Assembly (NCBI GenBank): GCA_964503475.1
Contig: CAZCZU010000047.1
Span: forward strand, 1 to 17,279
DNA from: CAZCZU01 sp964503475
GTDB lineage: Bacteria; Pseudomonadota; Zetaproteobacteria; Mariprofundales; Mariprofundaceae
Direction: 5' to 3'
Length of the DNA stretch: 17,279 nt
Part shown: one piece after another, positions 6,534 to 15,402 of the stretch
Layout: every line of letters starts with the position of its first letter
Position numbering within the stretch: the first letter of the stretch is position 1
Made by a program: the position numbers and the translations under genes
The notes under the pieces: generated by a model
What the model was told of the DNA's origin: nothing
Databases searched by the model: none
Seen by the model: the letters and a program-made list of their open reading frames with translations, nothing else

Positions 6534-8269
6534 CTAGAGGTTCCAAACTGAGTTGAAACAGTACCGCGCTAATTCTTCCGATCTAATTTTAATGTTGAGC
6601 TCATTCCAAGCGTTGTCATATTTTGTATTGAAGTCGGATACAAATTGAATCGCCATTGAATAATCAGACTTCTCATAAAGAGGAATTTTATCCTTAAGAG
6701 GTTTATCGCCAGCTTTGCCATTAAGGGGGCTACCAAGAGGAATCAGATTGCCAATCAAGCCAATAAAGTCCTCGTTACCAGATGACTGTGCCTGAATATG
6801 TTCAAGTGTAATATTGTGAACCTTAAATTCTTTGTTTGGCCGCTTATGATGCTCAATGCCACGAAAGATATATTGAATCAATGACTTGTCTTTAGTATAC
6901 CCATTTATGTACTTCAAAGTAATGAATGATTTAACAAAAGCTTCCTCTTCAGGAGCTTTGTCCTTTAGACGAACCTTAAGGTCGTTAATAATGGTATTAA
7001 CACCCTGCTTGGTAGTGGTGGAAGAAATGTCTCTAGCTGCTTTTGAATAAGTGCCATCGATGCCTGAAGCGCGCATTGAGCAAACACCATTAAATAAAAA
7101 ATGAAACTTCTCAAGAAAAAGAAGGGTAGATTCTAAGTTGTTTAGCTTAATAAGTTTTTTGGAGTAAGCGTTAAATAATGCTATGAGTAAAGGACGATGC
7201 TGACTGACACCAAATGTTTTGAAAGATGTCAGTGAGCGGTAGATCTCTTTCTCAGATTGCTGAGGGAAGTCCTCTTCCTGAGGGGCAGAAATCTTTCGGT
7301 AGACTTCAGCATCGTTGAGAAGTTTGTCCATAAATGTAGCGGCTACAATTTCACCTTTATTCCACCGGTCTTTAAAATTCTTATAAATGTTTTCTGCGCT
7401 TACATATGAGTAGTGAGAAATCCACCAATGTCTAACAAATGTTTCGAAAGTTAACCCTGGCCTAGATGATATTGTAGACCTTAGTTCTTTCCATTTTGTC
7501 TTTGCAGAATCATCAGGATGAGTCTTTTTAAGTTCTTTAAATAATTTGTTTTTGATGAGGTCAACAAAGCTCAAGTTCATTCCTCGAGCATTGAGAGTCT
7601 CAAATATTGTATATGCTTCATCTTCTTCTTTTACAGTTATGTATATGACTTTTAAGTGAGAAGTTACTTGGGTTCTTATGTGCTTCAATATCTCAGCATG
7701 ATCATCATCATTGTTGATTGATGCACTTGGAAGGAGTGATTTAAGGGAGCTGATGGAAGTAAACGAATAAATATCTTTATATGCATCAGATAAAGCTTTT
7801 TCTTCAGAGGAACTAGGATCGTCATTATTTTTTTCTATATATTGAATGTTAGTTTGAAAGAAAGGTTTTGCGTTTCATTCTGGAGCTTAAAATATTCGTT
7901 GCCATCATCGTCTTTACCAGCGATGTAATTCTCATAAATGGCAGTGGCAACAGTGTTTTGACCTAAGTCTTTGAACCTTTGACACAAAGCGGAAAGCAAA
8001 ATCGTCAAAGTAGTTAGTCGTTGTTGCCCATCAACAATTTGCATGTGATGACTATTTTCTTCGCCGACTAGTACAAGAGCACCAATAAAGTATTCAACAT
8101 GAGATGCTTCCGCATCATTTGAATAGACAATATTAGAAAGAATATCGTCCCATAGCTCTTTTACTTGTTCTTTGCTCCAAGAATAAGGCCTCTGAAAGCG
8201 CGGGACCACATATCGTTTCTTAACCGATAGCAAATCAGAAACAGTTCGAGTATATGCATGCATTTCCAT
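6534..8269 (-). pseudogene. Frameshifted DUF262/DUF1524 (GmrSD-like) protein
   Basis: One gene in two frames. From the ATG at 8269 (GGAGGG six bases upstream) the first frame gives 144 residues with FQRPYSW (25-31), FIGALVL and the DUF262 DGQQRLTTL motif (80-88), then stops at 7835. A second frame continues, with NAKPFFQTNIQYI directly after KLQNE. It runs to 6534 and contains FETLNARGMNLSFVDLIKN and the DUF1524 nuclease motif TLEHIQAQ, followed by IGNLIPLGSPLN. Adding one A to the GAAAC run (T7873-T7875 on the + strand) restores a 578-residue protein. DUF262 is a ParB/sulfiredoxin-fold NTPase-like domain and DUF1524 an HNH nuclease; the pair defines GmrSD and BrxU, type IV restriction enzymes against modified phage DNA. 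The gene is far AT-richer than its neighbours, so it was probably transferred. It may be decayed, a sequencing error or a -1 recoding site. Confidence 0.85.
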
Positions 8270-8295
8270 ATTGATCCCTCCGCCCAATAGCTAAG

Positions 8296-8323
8296 AATTT
8301 ACTAGGCTATTTCAGAGAAACAA
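8296..8323 (-). promoter_or_regulatory. Candidate promoter of the DUF262/DUF1524 gene
   Basis: On the minus strand TTGTTT (8318-8323) and TAAATT (8296-8301) are 16 bp apart, and the -10 is 26 bp before the ATG at 8269. It lies between the ABC permease stop (8340) and the DUF262 gene. No terminator is visible after the permease gene, so read-through is also possible. Confidence 0.45.
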
Positions 8324-8339
8324 TATTTTATTAAGACGA

Positions 8340-9649
8340 TTAAGCTTGGCTGTAGTTGACCTGCCAGCGGCGGGCGGTGAGCCAGATGATGGCGACAGCT
8401 TCGAGCAGGGCGACGATCACGCCGATACCGACGCTGCTGTCCCACTGCGGCCAGAAGAGCATGGTGAGGCTGCCAAGGCCGAATGCCTTCAAGAGGCTGG
8501 GGATCAGGGTGTAGGCCAGCACCAGGTAGAAGATGGCGGAGATATCGGCCCGCTTGCGGTTTCTGGCGAAGTTGAGATAGAGGATGAAGAAGATATCGCG
8601 CACCACCAGCAGCGTGGCTGAGGCGATGAACAGCGGCACGTTGACGATATCGCCGGTATAGACCTTTTCACTGCCGGCGATCACCAGCAGCAGGCCCAGT
8701 ACGACCACCACCGGTAGCGTCACCGCCCAGCAGGGAAGCGTTTCGCCGATCCGTTTCCAGACGCGGTCGGCAAACATGCGACGCAGGCGGCTGACGGTGA
8801 CCGGATCTTTCGGCTCGGAGAGTGCCATGACATAGAGCAGGCCGGTGGCGATGGAGAAGGCCATCAGCAGGCGACCGTTGATGATCTCATCGACCACAAA
8901 GCCATGGTTGCCGATGAAGCCGGCGGCATAGAAGAGCAGCGAGATTACGAATCCGAGCCAGACCAGGATACCGTTGGCCATCTGCAGTTCGGCGCGGGTC
9001 TGGCGGTAGACGCCGGTGACGAACCAGGCGCTGAAAAAGGCGATGCTCATCAGGGAGAGGTTAGCCAGCGAGAGCGAGATTCCATACCACTGAGCCGTGG
9101 CATGCAGGGCAAAGGCGGGGCTGATGATCTGCACCAGCACGATCACGCTCAGCAGGGCCAGGGCGGTGGACTGGGAGCGGATGATTTTACGATCCTTGCG
9201 CACCGAGTGGAGGCTGATCATCAGGGCCAGGGCCTGGCAGAAGATGCCGCCGAGCACGAAGATGAGGATCAGCCGCAGGCGTGCCAGCAGCTCCAGGTCG
9301 GAGTAAAAGAGAAAGACGACCAGCGCCATCAGGGCGCCGTACCAGCTGAACAGGGTGGCGCCGAGCAGTTTGCCCCAGGCGAGGCTCCACGGGTCCATGG
9401 CCGACATACGCTGGCCATCCCAGGTGCGTTCGCGAATCTCGGCCAGCAGCGATTCGGAGGCCTGGCTGGCGCCCCAGAAGAAGAGCAGGGCACCGGCAAT
9501 GAACAGGGCGGTGGAGGCGATGGCCGGGGCGGAAGCAGGCGCATTGAAGGTGTGCACCAGGAAGAGGGCACCGGCCAGCACCAGCGGCATGATGATCAGG
9601 CGCTGCGGGGTCAGCTCCAGCCAGAGATTGCGGCGCAGTTCCGGGTTGA

Positions 9650-9653
<4 letters not shown>
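8340..9653 (-). CDS. ABC-2-type transporter permease
   Basis: A 437-residue integral membrane protein with about 11-12 hydrophobic segments (near 19-36, 44-60, 98-118, 125-148, 163-183, 190-213, 228-250, 264-283, 305-326, 335-360, 373-395 and 402-425), giving little cytoplasmic mass. It has no nucleotide-binding motif. The start is GTG at 9653, overlapping the stop of the upstream ATPase gene (GTGA), so the two are co-translated and should form one transporter. A long first cytoplasmic loop (about 62-97, ESLLAEIRERTWDGQRMSAMDPWSLAWGK) resembles that of ABC-2 permeases, where the ATPase docks. The substrate cannot be told from sequence. It is the last gene of the minus-strand array; an acquired gene follows. 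Confidence 0.8.
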
Positions 9654-10563
<910 letters not shown>

Positions 10564-10567
<4 letters not shown>

Positions 10568-11049
10568 CGGGGAGGACTCATATCCGACAGGCGGCGGATG
10601 ACCGGTTGCGGCACCAGCTCGGCGACATCGCCGCCCATGCTGGCGATCTCGCGGATGAAGCGGGAGGAGACGAAGGTGTAGTCCTCGCGCGCCATGACGA
10701 AGGCGGTCTCGATACGTTCGTCCAGGCGCCGGTTCATCGTCGCCATCTGGAACTCATACTCGAAATCGGAGGCGGCGCGCAGGCCGCGCAGAATGGCACC
10801 CGCCTGCTGCTCGTGCGCCAGCTCGACCAGCAGGCCCGTAAAGCCGACAGCCTCGACACGCGGTTCATCCCGGAAGGTCTCGTTGACCATGGCCAGGCGC
10901 GTTTCGAGATCGAACATCGGTCCCTTGGTCGGATTCTCGGCCACGCCGATGACGATTTTGTCGAAGATCTTCAGGCCGCGTGTCACCACATCGACATGGC
11001 CGAGGGTGATCGGATCGAAGGTGCCGGGATAGATGGCGGTATTCTTCAC
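10564..11049 (-). CDS. coaD: Phosphopantetheine adenylyltransferase
   Basis: A 161-residue cytoplasmic enzyme (family 155-170) for the fourth step of coenzyme A synthesis: 4'-phosphopantetheine plus ATP gives dephospho-CoA. Family motifs are clear: YPGTFDPITLGH (7-18), with the T/HxGH-type nucleotide site; FTGLLVELA; ILRGLRAASDFEYEFQMATMNR; and FVSSRFIREIASMGGDV, equivalent to the ISSTxVRE block. The start is GTG at 11049, with GGAG seven bases upstream inside the end of rsmD. The gap to rsmD is four bases, and the stop overlaps the ABC ATPase start. The rsmD-coaD pairing is widely conserved; coupling to an ABC exporter is less usual. Confidence 0.96.
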
Positions 11050-11053
11050 TCAT

Positions 11054-11587
11054 TTACTCCGTGTCGAAGATATAGAGGCAGGTGTCACCGTAACGCCGGC
11101 AGGATAGGGGCGTCCACCCTTTTGGCCAAACAGGCTCCGCCCTGGCCGCCTCCTCGATCATCAGGTGACGGGTGGTGATGCCGTGCGCATCCAGCCAGGC
11201 GGGAATCTGCTCGGCGATGCCCTTGTCGTAGGGCGGATCGGCAAAGATCAGGTCGAAGGCCTGGCCTTCAAAGCTTTGCAGCGCCTGCGGCAGTTTACCC
11301 TTGCGCAGTGTCCACTCTGTCTCGCAAGCGCACATGGCGGCCGCCTTCTTCATGGCGGCAATCGCCTTGCCGTGTTGCTCGATGGAGACGGCCGAGGCCG
11401 CACCGCGCGACAGCGCCTCCAGCGCCATGACGCCGGAGCCGGCAAAGAGGTCGAGCACATGATAATCCTCGACGGAGCCGAGAATATTGAAGATCGCCTC
11501 CCGTACGCGGGAGGGGGTGGGCCTTAGGCCGGCAATATCGGGAACGGGTAGGTTGCGGCCGCGAAGGTGGCCAGCGGTAATGCGCAT
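11054..11587 (-). CDS. rsmD: 16S rRNA (guanine966-N2)-methyltransferase
   Basis: A 177-residue SAM-dependent methyltransferase that makes m2G966 in 16S rRNA during 30S assembly. Seen: MRITAGHLRGRNL at the N terminus (usual RsmD start), RPTPSRVREAIFNIL (22-36), SAM motif I DLFAGSG (46-52), EALSRGA, and the catalytic ADPPY (116-120). The length is slightly under the usual 185-200, from a short C terminus. The ATG at 11587 is supported by homology but lies inside a perfect 16-bp inverted repeat (11584-11599 with 11619-11634), and only a weak GGCAG-like site precedes it. It is upstream of coaD in the same orientation and 56 bp after the receiver protein gene. Confidence 0.95.
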   Translation of the reverse strand: MRITAGHLRGRNLPVPDIAGLRPTPSRVREAIFNILGSVEDYHVLDLFAGSGVMALEALSRGAASAVSIEQHGKAIAAMKKAAAMCACETEWTLRKGKLPQALQSFEGQAFDLIFADPPYDKGIAEQIPAWLDAHGITTRHLMIEEAARAEPVWPKGWTPLSCRRYGDTCLYIFDTE

Positions 11588-11634
11588 GGATTCTGCCTGT
11601 CTATCGAGTGTGCGTTAGCAGGCAGAATCCATGC
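11584..11634 (-). promoter_or_regulatory. Perfect 16-bp inverted repeat covering the rsmD start codon
   Basis: 11584-11599 and 11619-11634 are exact reverse complements, with a 19-nt loop. In the minus-strand transcript the hairpin lies between the receiver gene stop and rsmD, and its 3' arm contains the rsmD ATG and its upstream region. The 5' arm contains a five-codon ORF (MDSAC, then TAA). There is no T-tract, so this is not a standard terminator. Sequestration of the rsmD start is inferred. Confidence 0.7.
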
Positions 11635-11643
11635 AAGCGCGTG

Positions 11644-12480
11644 TTACCACTTGCGCTCGAAGGAATCGAGCTTCTTGTTCAGCAGGGCGACGGCATCGCC
11701 CTCGACGGCATCCACGGTGTAGCCGAGGTCGATCGAAATGCTCTGCTCGGTCTCCGGCCAGACGCGGGAGAGTTTCCAGCCACGGTTCACATCGTCGGCC
11801 CAGGCCTTGGCGGCATCGAGATCGGTGTCCGGCAGCAGCACGGCAAAGCGGCCGTGGTGCATGTCGGCCAGTACGTCGAAGTCGCGCGTTTTGGCCTTCA
11901 GGGCCTGACCGGCATCGCGGGCACACGCCTCGGCAAACCACTGCGCCTGGCCGCGGGACAGCGACACAAAGTTGCCGATGCCGAAAACAACCAGCGACAG
12001 CGGCTGGCCGGATGCCTTGCAGCGCGCCGCTTCCTGAGCCAGGCGCTCGCGGAAGTAGTTGGCGGTGAACAGTTCGGTGACCGGGTTACGGAAGAAGTAG
12101 CTCTCCAGGCGCTCGGTACGCATCAGGGCGGTGTTGACGCGCGCAATCAGCTGCTGCGGTGTCACCGGCTTGGTGATGTAGTCGTCCACGCCCTGTTCCA
12201 GGCCCTTGATCTGGTCGTCCAGCTCGTCGAGCACGCTCAGGAAGACGAACGGGGTCAGGTTGAAGCGCTTCTCCTTGCGAACTTCGCGGTAGAAGGCCCA
12301 GCCATCCATGTTCGGCATCATGATGTCGGTGAGGATCAGGTCGACATGGCGACTGCGGGTGATCTCGAGTGCGGCAGCACCGTCCTCGGCCTCCAGCACG
12401 CGGAAGCCGCCCTGCTGCAGAAAGTGGCTGGTGATATCCCGGCTGGAGCCGGAGTCTTCAACGACGAGTACGGTTTTCAT
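11644..12480 (-). CDS. Response regulator with degenerate GGDEF domain
   Basis: Encodes 278 residues. The receiver domain (1-120) is complete: acidic pocket E8-D9, phosphoacceptor D52 in LILTDIMMPNMDG, S82 at the Thr/Ser position and K104 in YITKPV. A linker (RTERLESYFFRNPVTELFTANYFRERL) matches the D-P-L-T-x-L-x-N-R entry of GGDEF domains, and the remainder (about 130-278) has the fold's spacing: LSLVVFGIGNF, the active-site hairpin, then IDLGYTV. The hairpin reads MHHGRFAVLLP (207-217) instead of GGDEF, so cyclase activity is unlikely. It may bind a ligand or partner, or serve only as phosphorylation-dependent output. The ATG overlaps the stop of the non-catalytic M16 gene (ATGA). No histidine kinase is nearby. 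Confidence 0.88.
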   Translation of the reverse strand: MKTVLVVEDSGSSRDITSHFLQQGGFRVLEAEDGAAALEITRSRHVDLILTDIMMPNMDGWAFYREVRKEKRFNLTPFVFLSVLDELDDQIKGLEQGVDDYITKPVTPQQLIARVNTALMRTERLESYFFRNPVTELFTANYFRERLAQEAARCKASGQPLSLVVFGIGNFVSLSRGQAQWFAEACARDAGQALKAKTRDFDVLADMHHGRFAVLLPDTDLDAAKAWADDVNRGWKLSRVWPETEQSISIDLGYTVDAVEGDAVALLNKKLDSFERKW

Positions 12481-13805
12481 TGGTGGTTATCTCCCCTTCC
12501 CGTTGGTCCGGCCTGGACAAGGTTCCACTGATCCGGATTCAGATAGTCTACCGCTGCCTTGCGAACATCGGCAAGCGTGACGGATTGCACCTTGGACGTC
12601 CAGACCTGCAGGTAGTCGAGCGGCAGGTTGTAAAAGCCGATCATGCCGATCAGGCCGACCCGCTCGCGGTTGGAATCCATCCGTTGGGCAAAGCTGCCGA
12701 TCAGGTTGTCCTTGCTGGCCTTAAGCTGTTTGGCATTGATGTCGCCCTTGGCCATGCGGGCCATGATCTTGCGTACCAGGGCAGCGGCCTTGTCCGCCTG
12801 GTCGGCACGCGTCTGCAGCACGATGCTGAACGGACCCGGCGCCTGAAGCGGCACAAAGTAGGAGTAGACGCCGTAAACGAGGCCACGCTTCTCGCGCACC
12901 TCCTGCATCAGCACCGAACCGAAACCGCCGCCGCCGAGCACATGATTCATGACGAAGAGCGGGAAGAAGTCCGGGTCATGGCGGTCGATGCCCTGGCGCA
13001 CGAACTGTACCAGCGTCTGGCTCGTGGGCATGTTCACCCGCACCGTTTTGCCGGCGACCGGTTTGGCCGCGGCCAGCGGTTTGCCCTGTTTCGGAGTGCC
13101 ATGCCAGCTGCCGAAGCGTTTTTTAAGCAGCGGCAAGAGCTCCTGCATGGTGATGTCGCCGCTCACGGCCAGAACCGCCCCTTCCGGTTTGCACTGGGCT
13201 TTATAGAGCCCCTTCAGGTCGGAAAGGTGAATCTTCGGCAGCGAATCGACCGAGCCATCGGTCAGGTGGCCGTAGGGGTGTCCTTTGTAGAGCAGCCTTA
13301 CCACCGCCTCGGAGGCACGGGTGCGCGGTTCCTCCTCCGCCTTGCGGGCCGCGGCAATGCTGTCCTCCTTCAGGGTGGCGAAGCGCTTCTTGTCCCAGCC
13401 GGGGGCCAGCAGCATCTCGCTCATGGCATCCAGGCCGGCCGGCAGCGCCTCTTTGAGCACCATCAGGCTGACATTGAGCTTATCCTTGTCGGCATCGGCG
13501 CCGAGCTTGATCGCTTTGGCATCGAGCAGGCTGCCCCAGGCCTTGTAGTCGTGGCGATTCGTGTGATCGCCGAGCATGGCGGCGAGCAGGGAGGCGGTGC
13601 CGCCGTGCCCTTGCGGATCGTAGCGGCTGCCGGCAGCCATGGAGAGCTGCATGGCCACCATCGGCACGTTGTGCGCCTCGGTCAGCAGGATGCGCAGGCC
13701 GTTATCGAGCCGTGCCTCCTGAATGAGAGGAATGGCCGAGGCCTGGGCGGGGATCAGCGTCAGTGCGAAAACGAACAGCAGCGTCCAGCGGTACAGATTT
13801 TTCAT
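12477..13805 (-). CDS. M16 family protein lacking the zinc site (periplasmic partner)
   Basis: A 442-residue insulinase-like protein with a cleavable signal peptide (about residues 1-24, ending AQASA). It keeps the M16 fold: LDNGLRILLTEAHNVPMVAMQL at the start, and the M16C block NHVLGGGGFGSVLMQEVREKRGLVYGVYS in the C-terminal half. Where active members have HxxEH it reads GTASLLAAMLGDHT, so no zinc is expected. In the family such proteins pair with an active partner, here the gene immediately upstream, whose stop overlaps this start (ATGA). The C-terminal block carries the arginine-type substrate residues that the partner lacks. It probably acts in the periplasm as half of a heterodimeric peptidase. 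Confidence 0.9.
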   Translation of the reverse strand: MKNLYRWTLLFVFALTLIPAQASAIPLIQEARLDNGLRILLTEAHNVPMVAMQLSMAAGSRYDPQGHGGTASLLAAMLGDHTNRHDYKAWGSLLDAKAIKLGADADKDKLNVSLMVLKEALPAGLDAMSEMLLAPGWDKKRFATLKEDSIAAARKAEEEPRTRASEAVVRLLYKGHPYGHLTDGSVDSLPKIHLSDLKGLYKAQCKPEGAVLAVSGDITMQELLPLLKKRFGSWHGTPKQGKPLAAAKPVAGKTVRVNMPTSQTLVQFVRQGIDRHDPDFFPLFVMNHVLGGGGFGSVLMQEVREKRGLVYGVYSYFVPLQAPGPFSIVLQTRADQADKAAALVRKIMARMAKGDINAKQLKASKDNLIGSFAQRMDSNRERVGLIGMIGFYNLPLDYLQVWTSKVQSVTLADVRKAAVDYLNPDQWNLVQAGPTGRGDNHQ

Positions 13806-15124
13806 CGGGAAACCTCCGGTTGCAGAATGCCCGTGGTTGAGCGGTCTCGTATCAGCCAGCGCTTGAAGACGTGTTGTACATCTTCAGCGGTCACATTGCG
13901 CACGGCCTTGAGCCAGTCATCGCGGTGGTTGGCACCGATGCCGACCGTCTCCATGCGTCCGATCTGCTTGGCACGCAGGTAGAGCGAATCCTGGGCGAAC
14001 ACCTGCTGGGCGATCAGGTTGCGCTTGGCGGCGGCCAGGCGCTTGGCACTCACCTTCTTGGCCGCCATGCCGTCCATCAGTTTCCAGAAGGCCTTTTCAT
14101 AGGCCGCCTCGGTCTGCTTCGGACCCAGCACGCCATAGGCATACCAGAGATCCAGCCCCATGCTGTAGGGGTCGTAGCCGGCCGCGGTGGCGAAGGCGCG
14201 CCGCTGCTCGTCGACCAGCTGCTGCTGCAAGAGGGCCGAGTGGCCACCGGCCAGGATATAGGTGGCCACGGCCAGGGCAGCCGCATCGCGGTCGTTCTTA
14301 CCCGGCTTCCAGGCCGGAACCGGCATCACCATGGCCATCATCGGCAGCTTGGCCGGCAGTTTGACCACCACCCGCTTCGGTCCAAACGGCTCCGGCTCCA
14401 CCGGGTTGAAGCGTGGCGTGACCGGGCGCGCCTTCATGTGCCCGAAGGTGCGGGCCACGACCCGCTTCACATGGTTGAAATCGACATCGCCGACAATAAC
14501 GACGGTGGCATTGCCGGGAATGTAGTGCTTGGCATAGAAGTCGCGCACATCCGTGATATCGAGGTGCTTGAGATCCTGCATCCAGCCGATCACCGGGTTG
14601 CGGTAGGGATGCAGGCGCAGGGCGGCGGCCGAGAGCTCCTCGAACATGTGGCTGTTCGGGTCATCCTCGGTGCGCATGCGGCGCTCTTCCATGATCACCT
14701 TGATCTCGCGGCCGAACTCCTTGGCATCGAGGTTCAGGTGGGCGAAGCGCTCCGCCTCCATGCCGAGTACCTCGTCGACCTTGCTGGCGGGCACCGTCTC
14801 GAAATAGGCGGTGAAATCGGTGCTGGTGAAGGCGTTGTCGTTGCCGCCCATGGCCGAGATGCGTTTGGAGAATTCGCCCGGTTTCAGCTTTTTGGAGCCC
14901 TTGAACATCATGTGCTCGAAGACATGCGCCAGGCCCGTCTTGCCGGGCACCTCGTCGCGGCCGCCGACCTTAAGCCAGACCTGGACCATGGCCACCGGCG
15001 AGGAGTGATCCTCCTCGACGATCAGTTTGGCCCCGTTTTTAAATGTCGCTTCCTGGAGCGGGGCGGCATGCGCGGCTGCGGGTAACAGCAGGGCAAGTGC
15101 CAGCAGGGTGTGTTGGATTCTCAT
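13802..15124 (-). CDS. M16 family zinc metallopeptidase, catalytic subunit
   Basis: From the ATG at 15124 the protein has 440 residues and a typical signal peptide (MRIQHTLLALALLLPAAAHA). The inverted zinc motif HVFEH is at 67-71 (HxxEH), in GLAHVFEHMMFKG, and the third ligand is the Glu pair at 146-147 (EERRM), about 76 residues on as in M16B enzymes. It should cleave peptides in the periplasm with the downstream non-catalytic partner; the biological substrate is unknown. The start is supported by the signal peptide and by GGAGGT 11 bases upstream (slightly long). The open frame continues another 95 codons upstream, but that part has no family character and runs through the hairpin region. 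It heads the long minus-strand operon. Confidence 0.93.
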   Translation of the reverse strand: MRIQHTLLALALLLPAAAHAAPLQEATFKNGAKLIVEEDHSSPVAMVQVWLKVGGRDEVPGKTGLAHVFEHMMFKGSKKLKPGEFSKRISAMGGNDNAFTSTDFTAYFETVPASKVDEVLGMEAERFAHLNLDAKEFGREIKVIMEERRMRTEDDPNSHMFEELSAAALRLHPYRNPVIGWMQDLKHLDITDVRDFYAKHYIPGNATVVIVGDVDFNHVKRVVARTFGHMKARPVTPRFNPVEPEPFGPKRVVVKLPAKLPMMAMVMPVPAWKPGKNDRDAAALAVATYILAGGHSALLQQQLVDEQRRAFATAAGYDPYSMGLDLWYAYGVLGPKQTEAAYEKAFWKLMDGMAAKKVSAKRLAAAKRNLIAQQVFAQDSLYLRAKQIGRMETVGIGANHRDDWLKAVRNVTAEDVQHVFKRWLIRDRSTTGILQPEVSR

Positions 15125-15195
15125 GGGATAGGGTGACCTCCGAATCATGCTTGCGTCGTACGTGTCATATGTCAGGGATGATGCCGAGGCACCGT

Positions 15196-15259
15196 CCCGA
15201 AACGCGGTTTCGGGATGGCTCACAGAATGGACGTTTGTCTCGGCCATTGTGTGAGCCAT
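15196..15259. promoter_or_regulatory. Two adjacent hairpins in the divergent M16/purH intergenic region
   Basis: First hairpin: 15196-15203 with 15207-15214, perfect 8 bp, loop GCG. Second: 15215-15230 with 15244-15259, 15 of 16 paired, loop of 13. The second can extend by two pairs at the expense of the first, so they could be alternatives. The 278-bp gap 15125-15402 holds these, a purH promoter candidate and the M16 SD, and nothing else I can identify. Neither hairpin has a T-tract on either strand. Confidence 0.6.
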
Positions 15260-15318
15260 CCGTGGCCCGCAGCTCGATGGTATGGACGTAAGGGAACCGG
15301 GGCGTAGCGCAGGCTCTC

Positions 15319-15327
15319 TGCTATGCT
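15319..15327 (+). promoter_or_regulatory. Candidate extended -10 promoter for purH
   Basis: TGCTATGCT gives an extended -10 (TGn plus TATGCT). There is no recognisable -35 at the expected position. The start codon is about 75 bp downstream. I see no PurR-like operator. Confidence 0.3.
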
Positions 15328-15402
15328 CTAATTCGGTTGCGTCCATGCCGCCGATGCGTAGCGTTCCGCATCTTTCCCATCTTTGCAATCCCGGAGCATC
15401 CC

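Noticed and set aside
7686..7688. Separate gene starting at TTG 7688 for the C-terminal DUF1524 half
   Set aside because: The same frame stays open up to the frameshift near 7875 and encodes the expected continuation of the DUF262 protein, so it is one broken gene.
12480..13982. 500-codon open frame on the + strand opposite the M16 genes
   Set aside because: It is the shadow of the two M16 genes, whose signal peptides, motifs and overlaps are clear.
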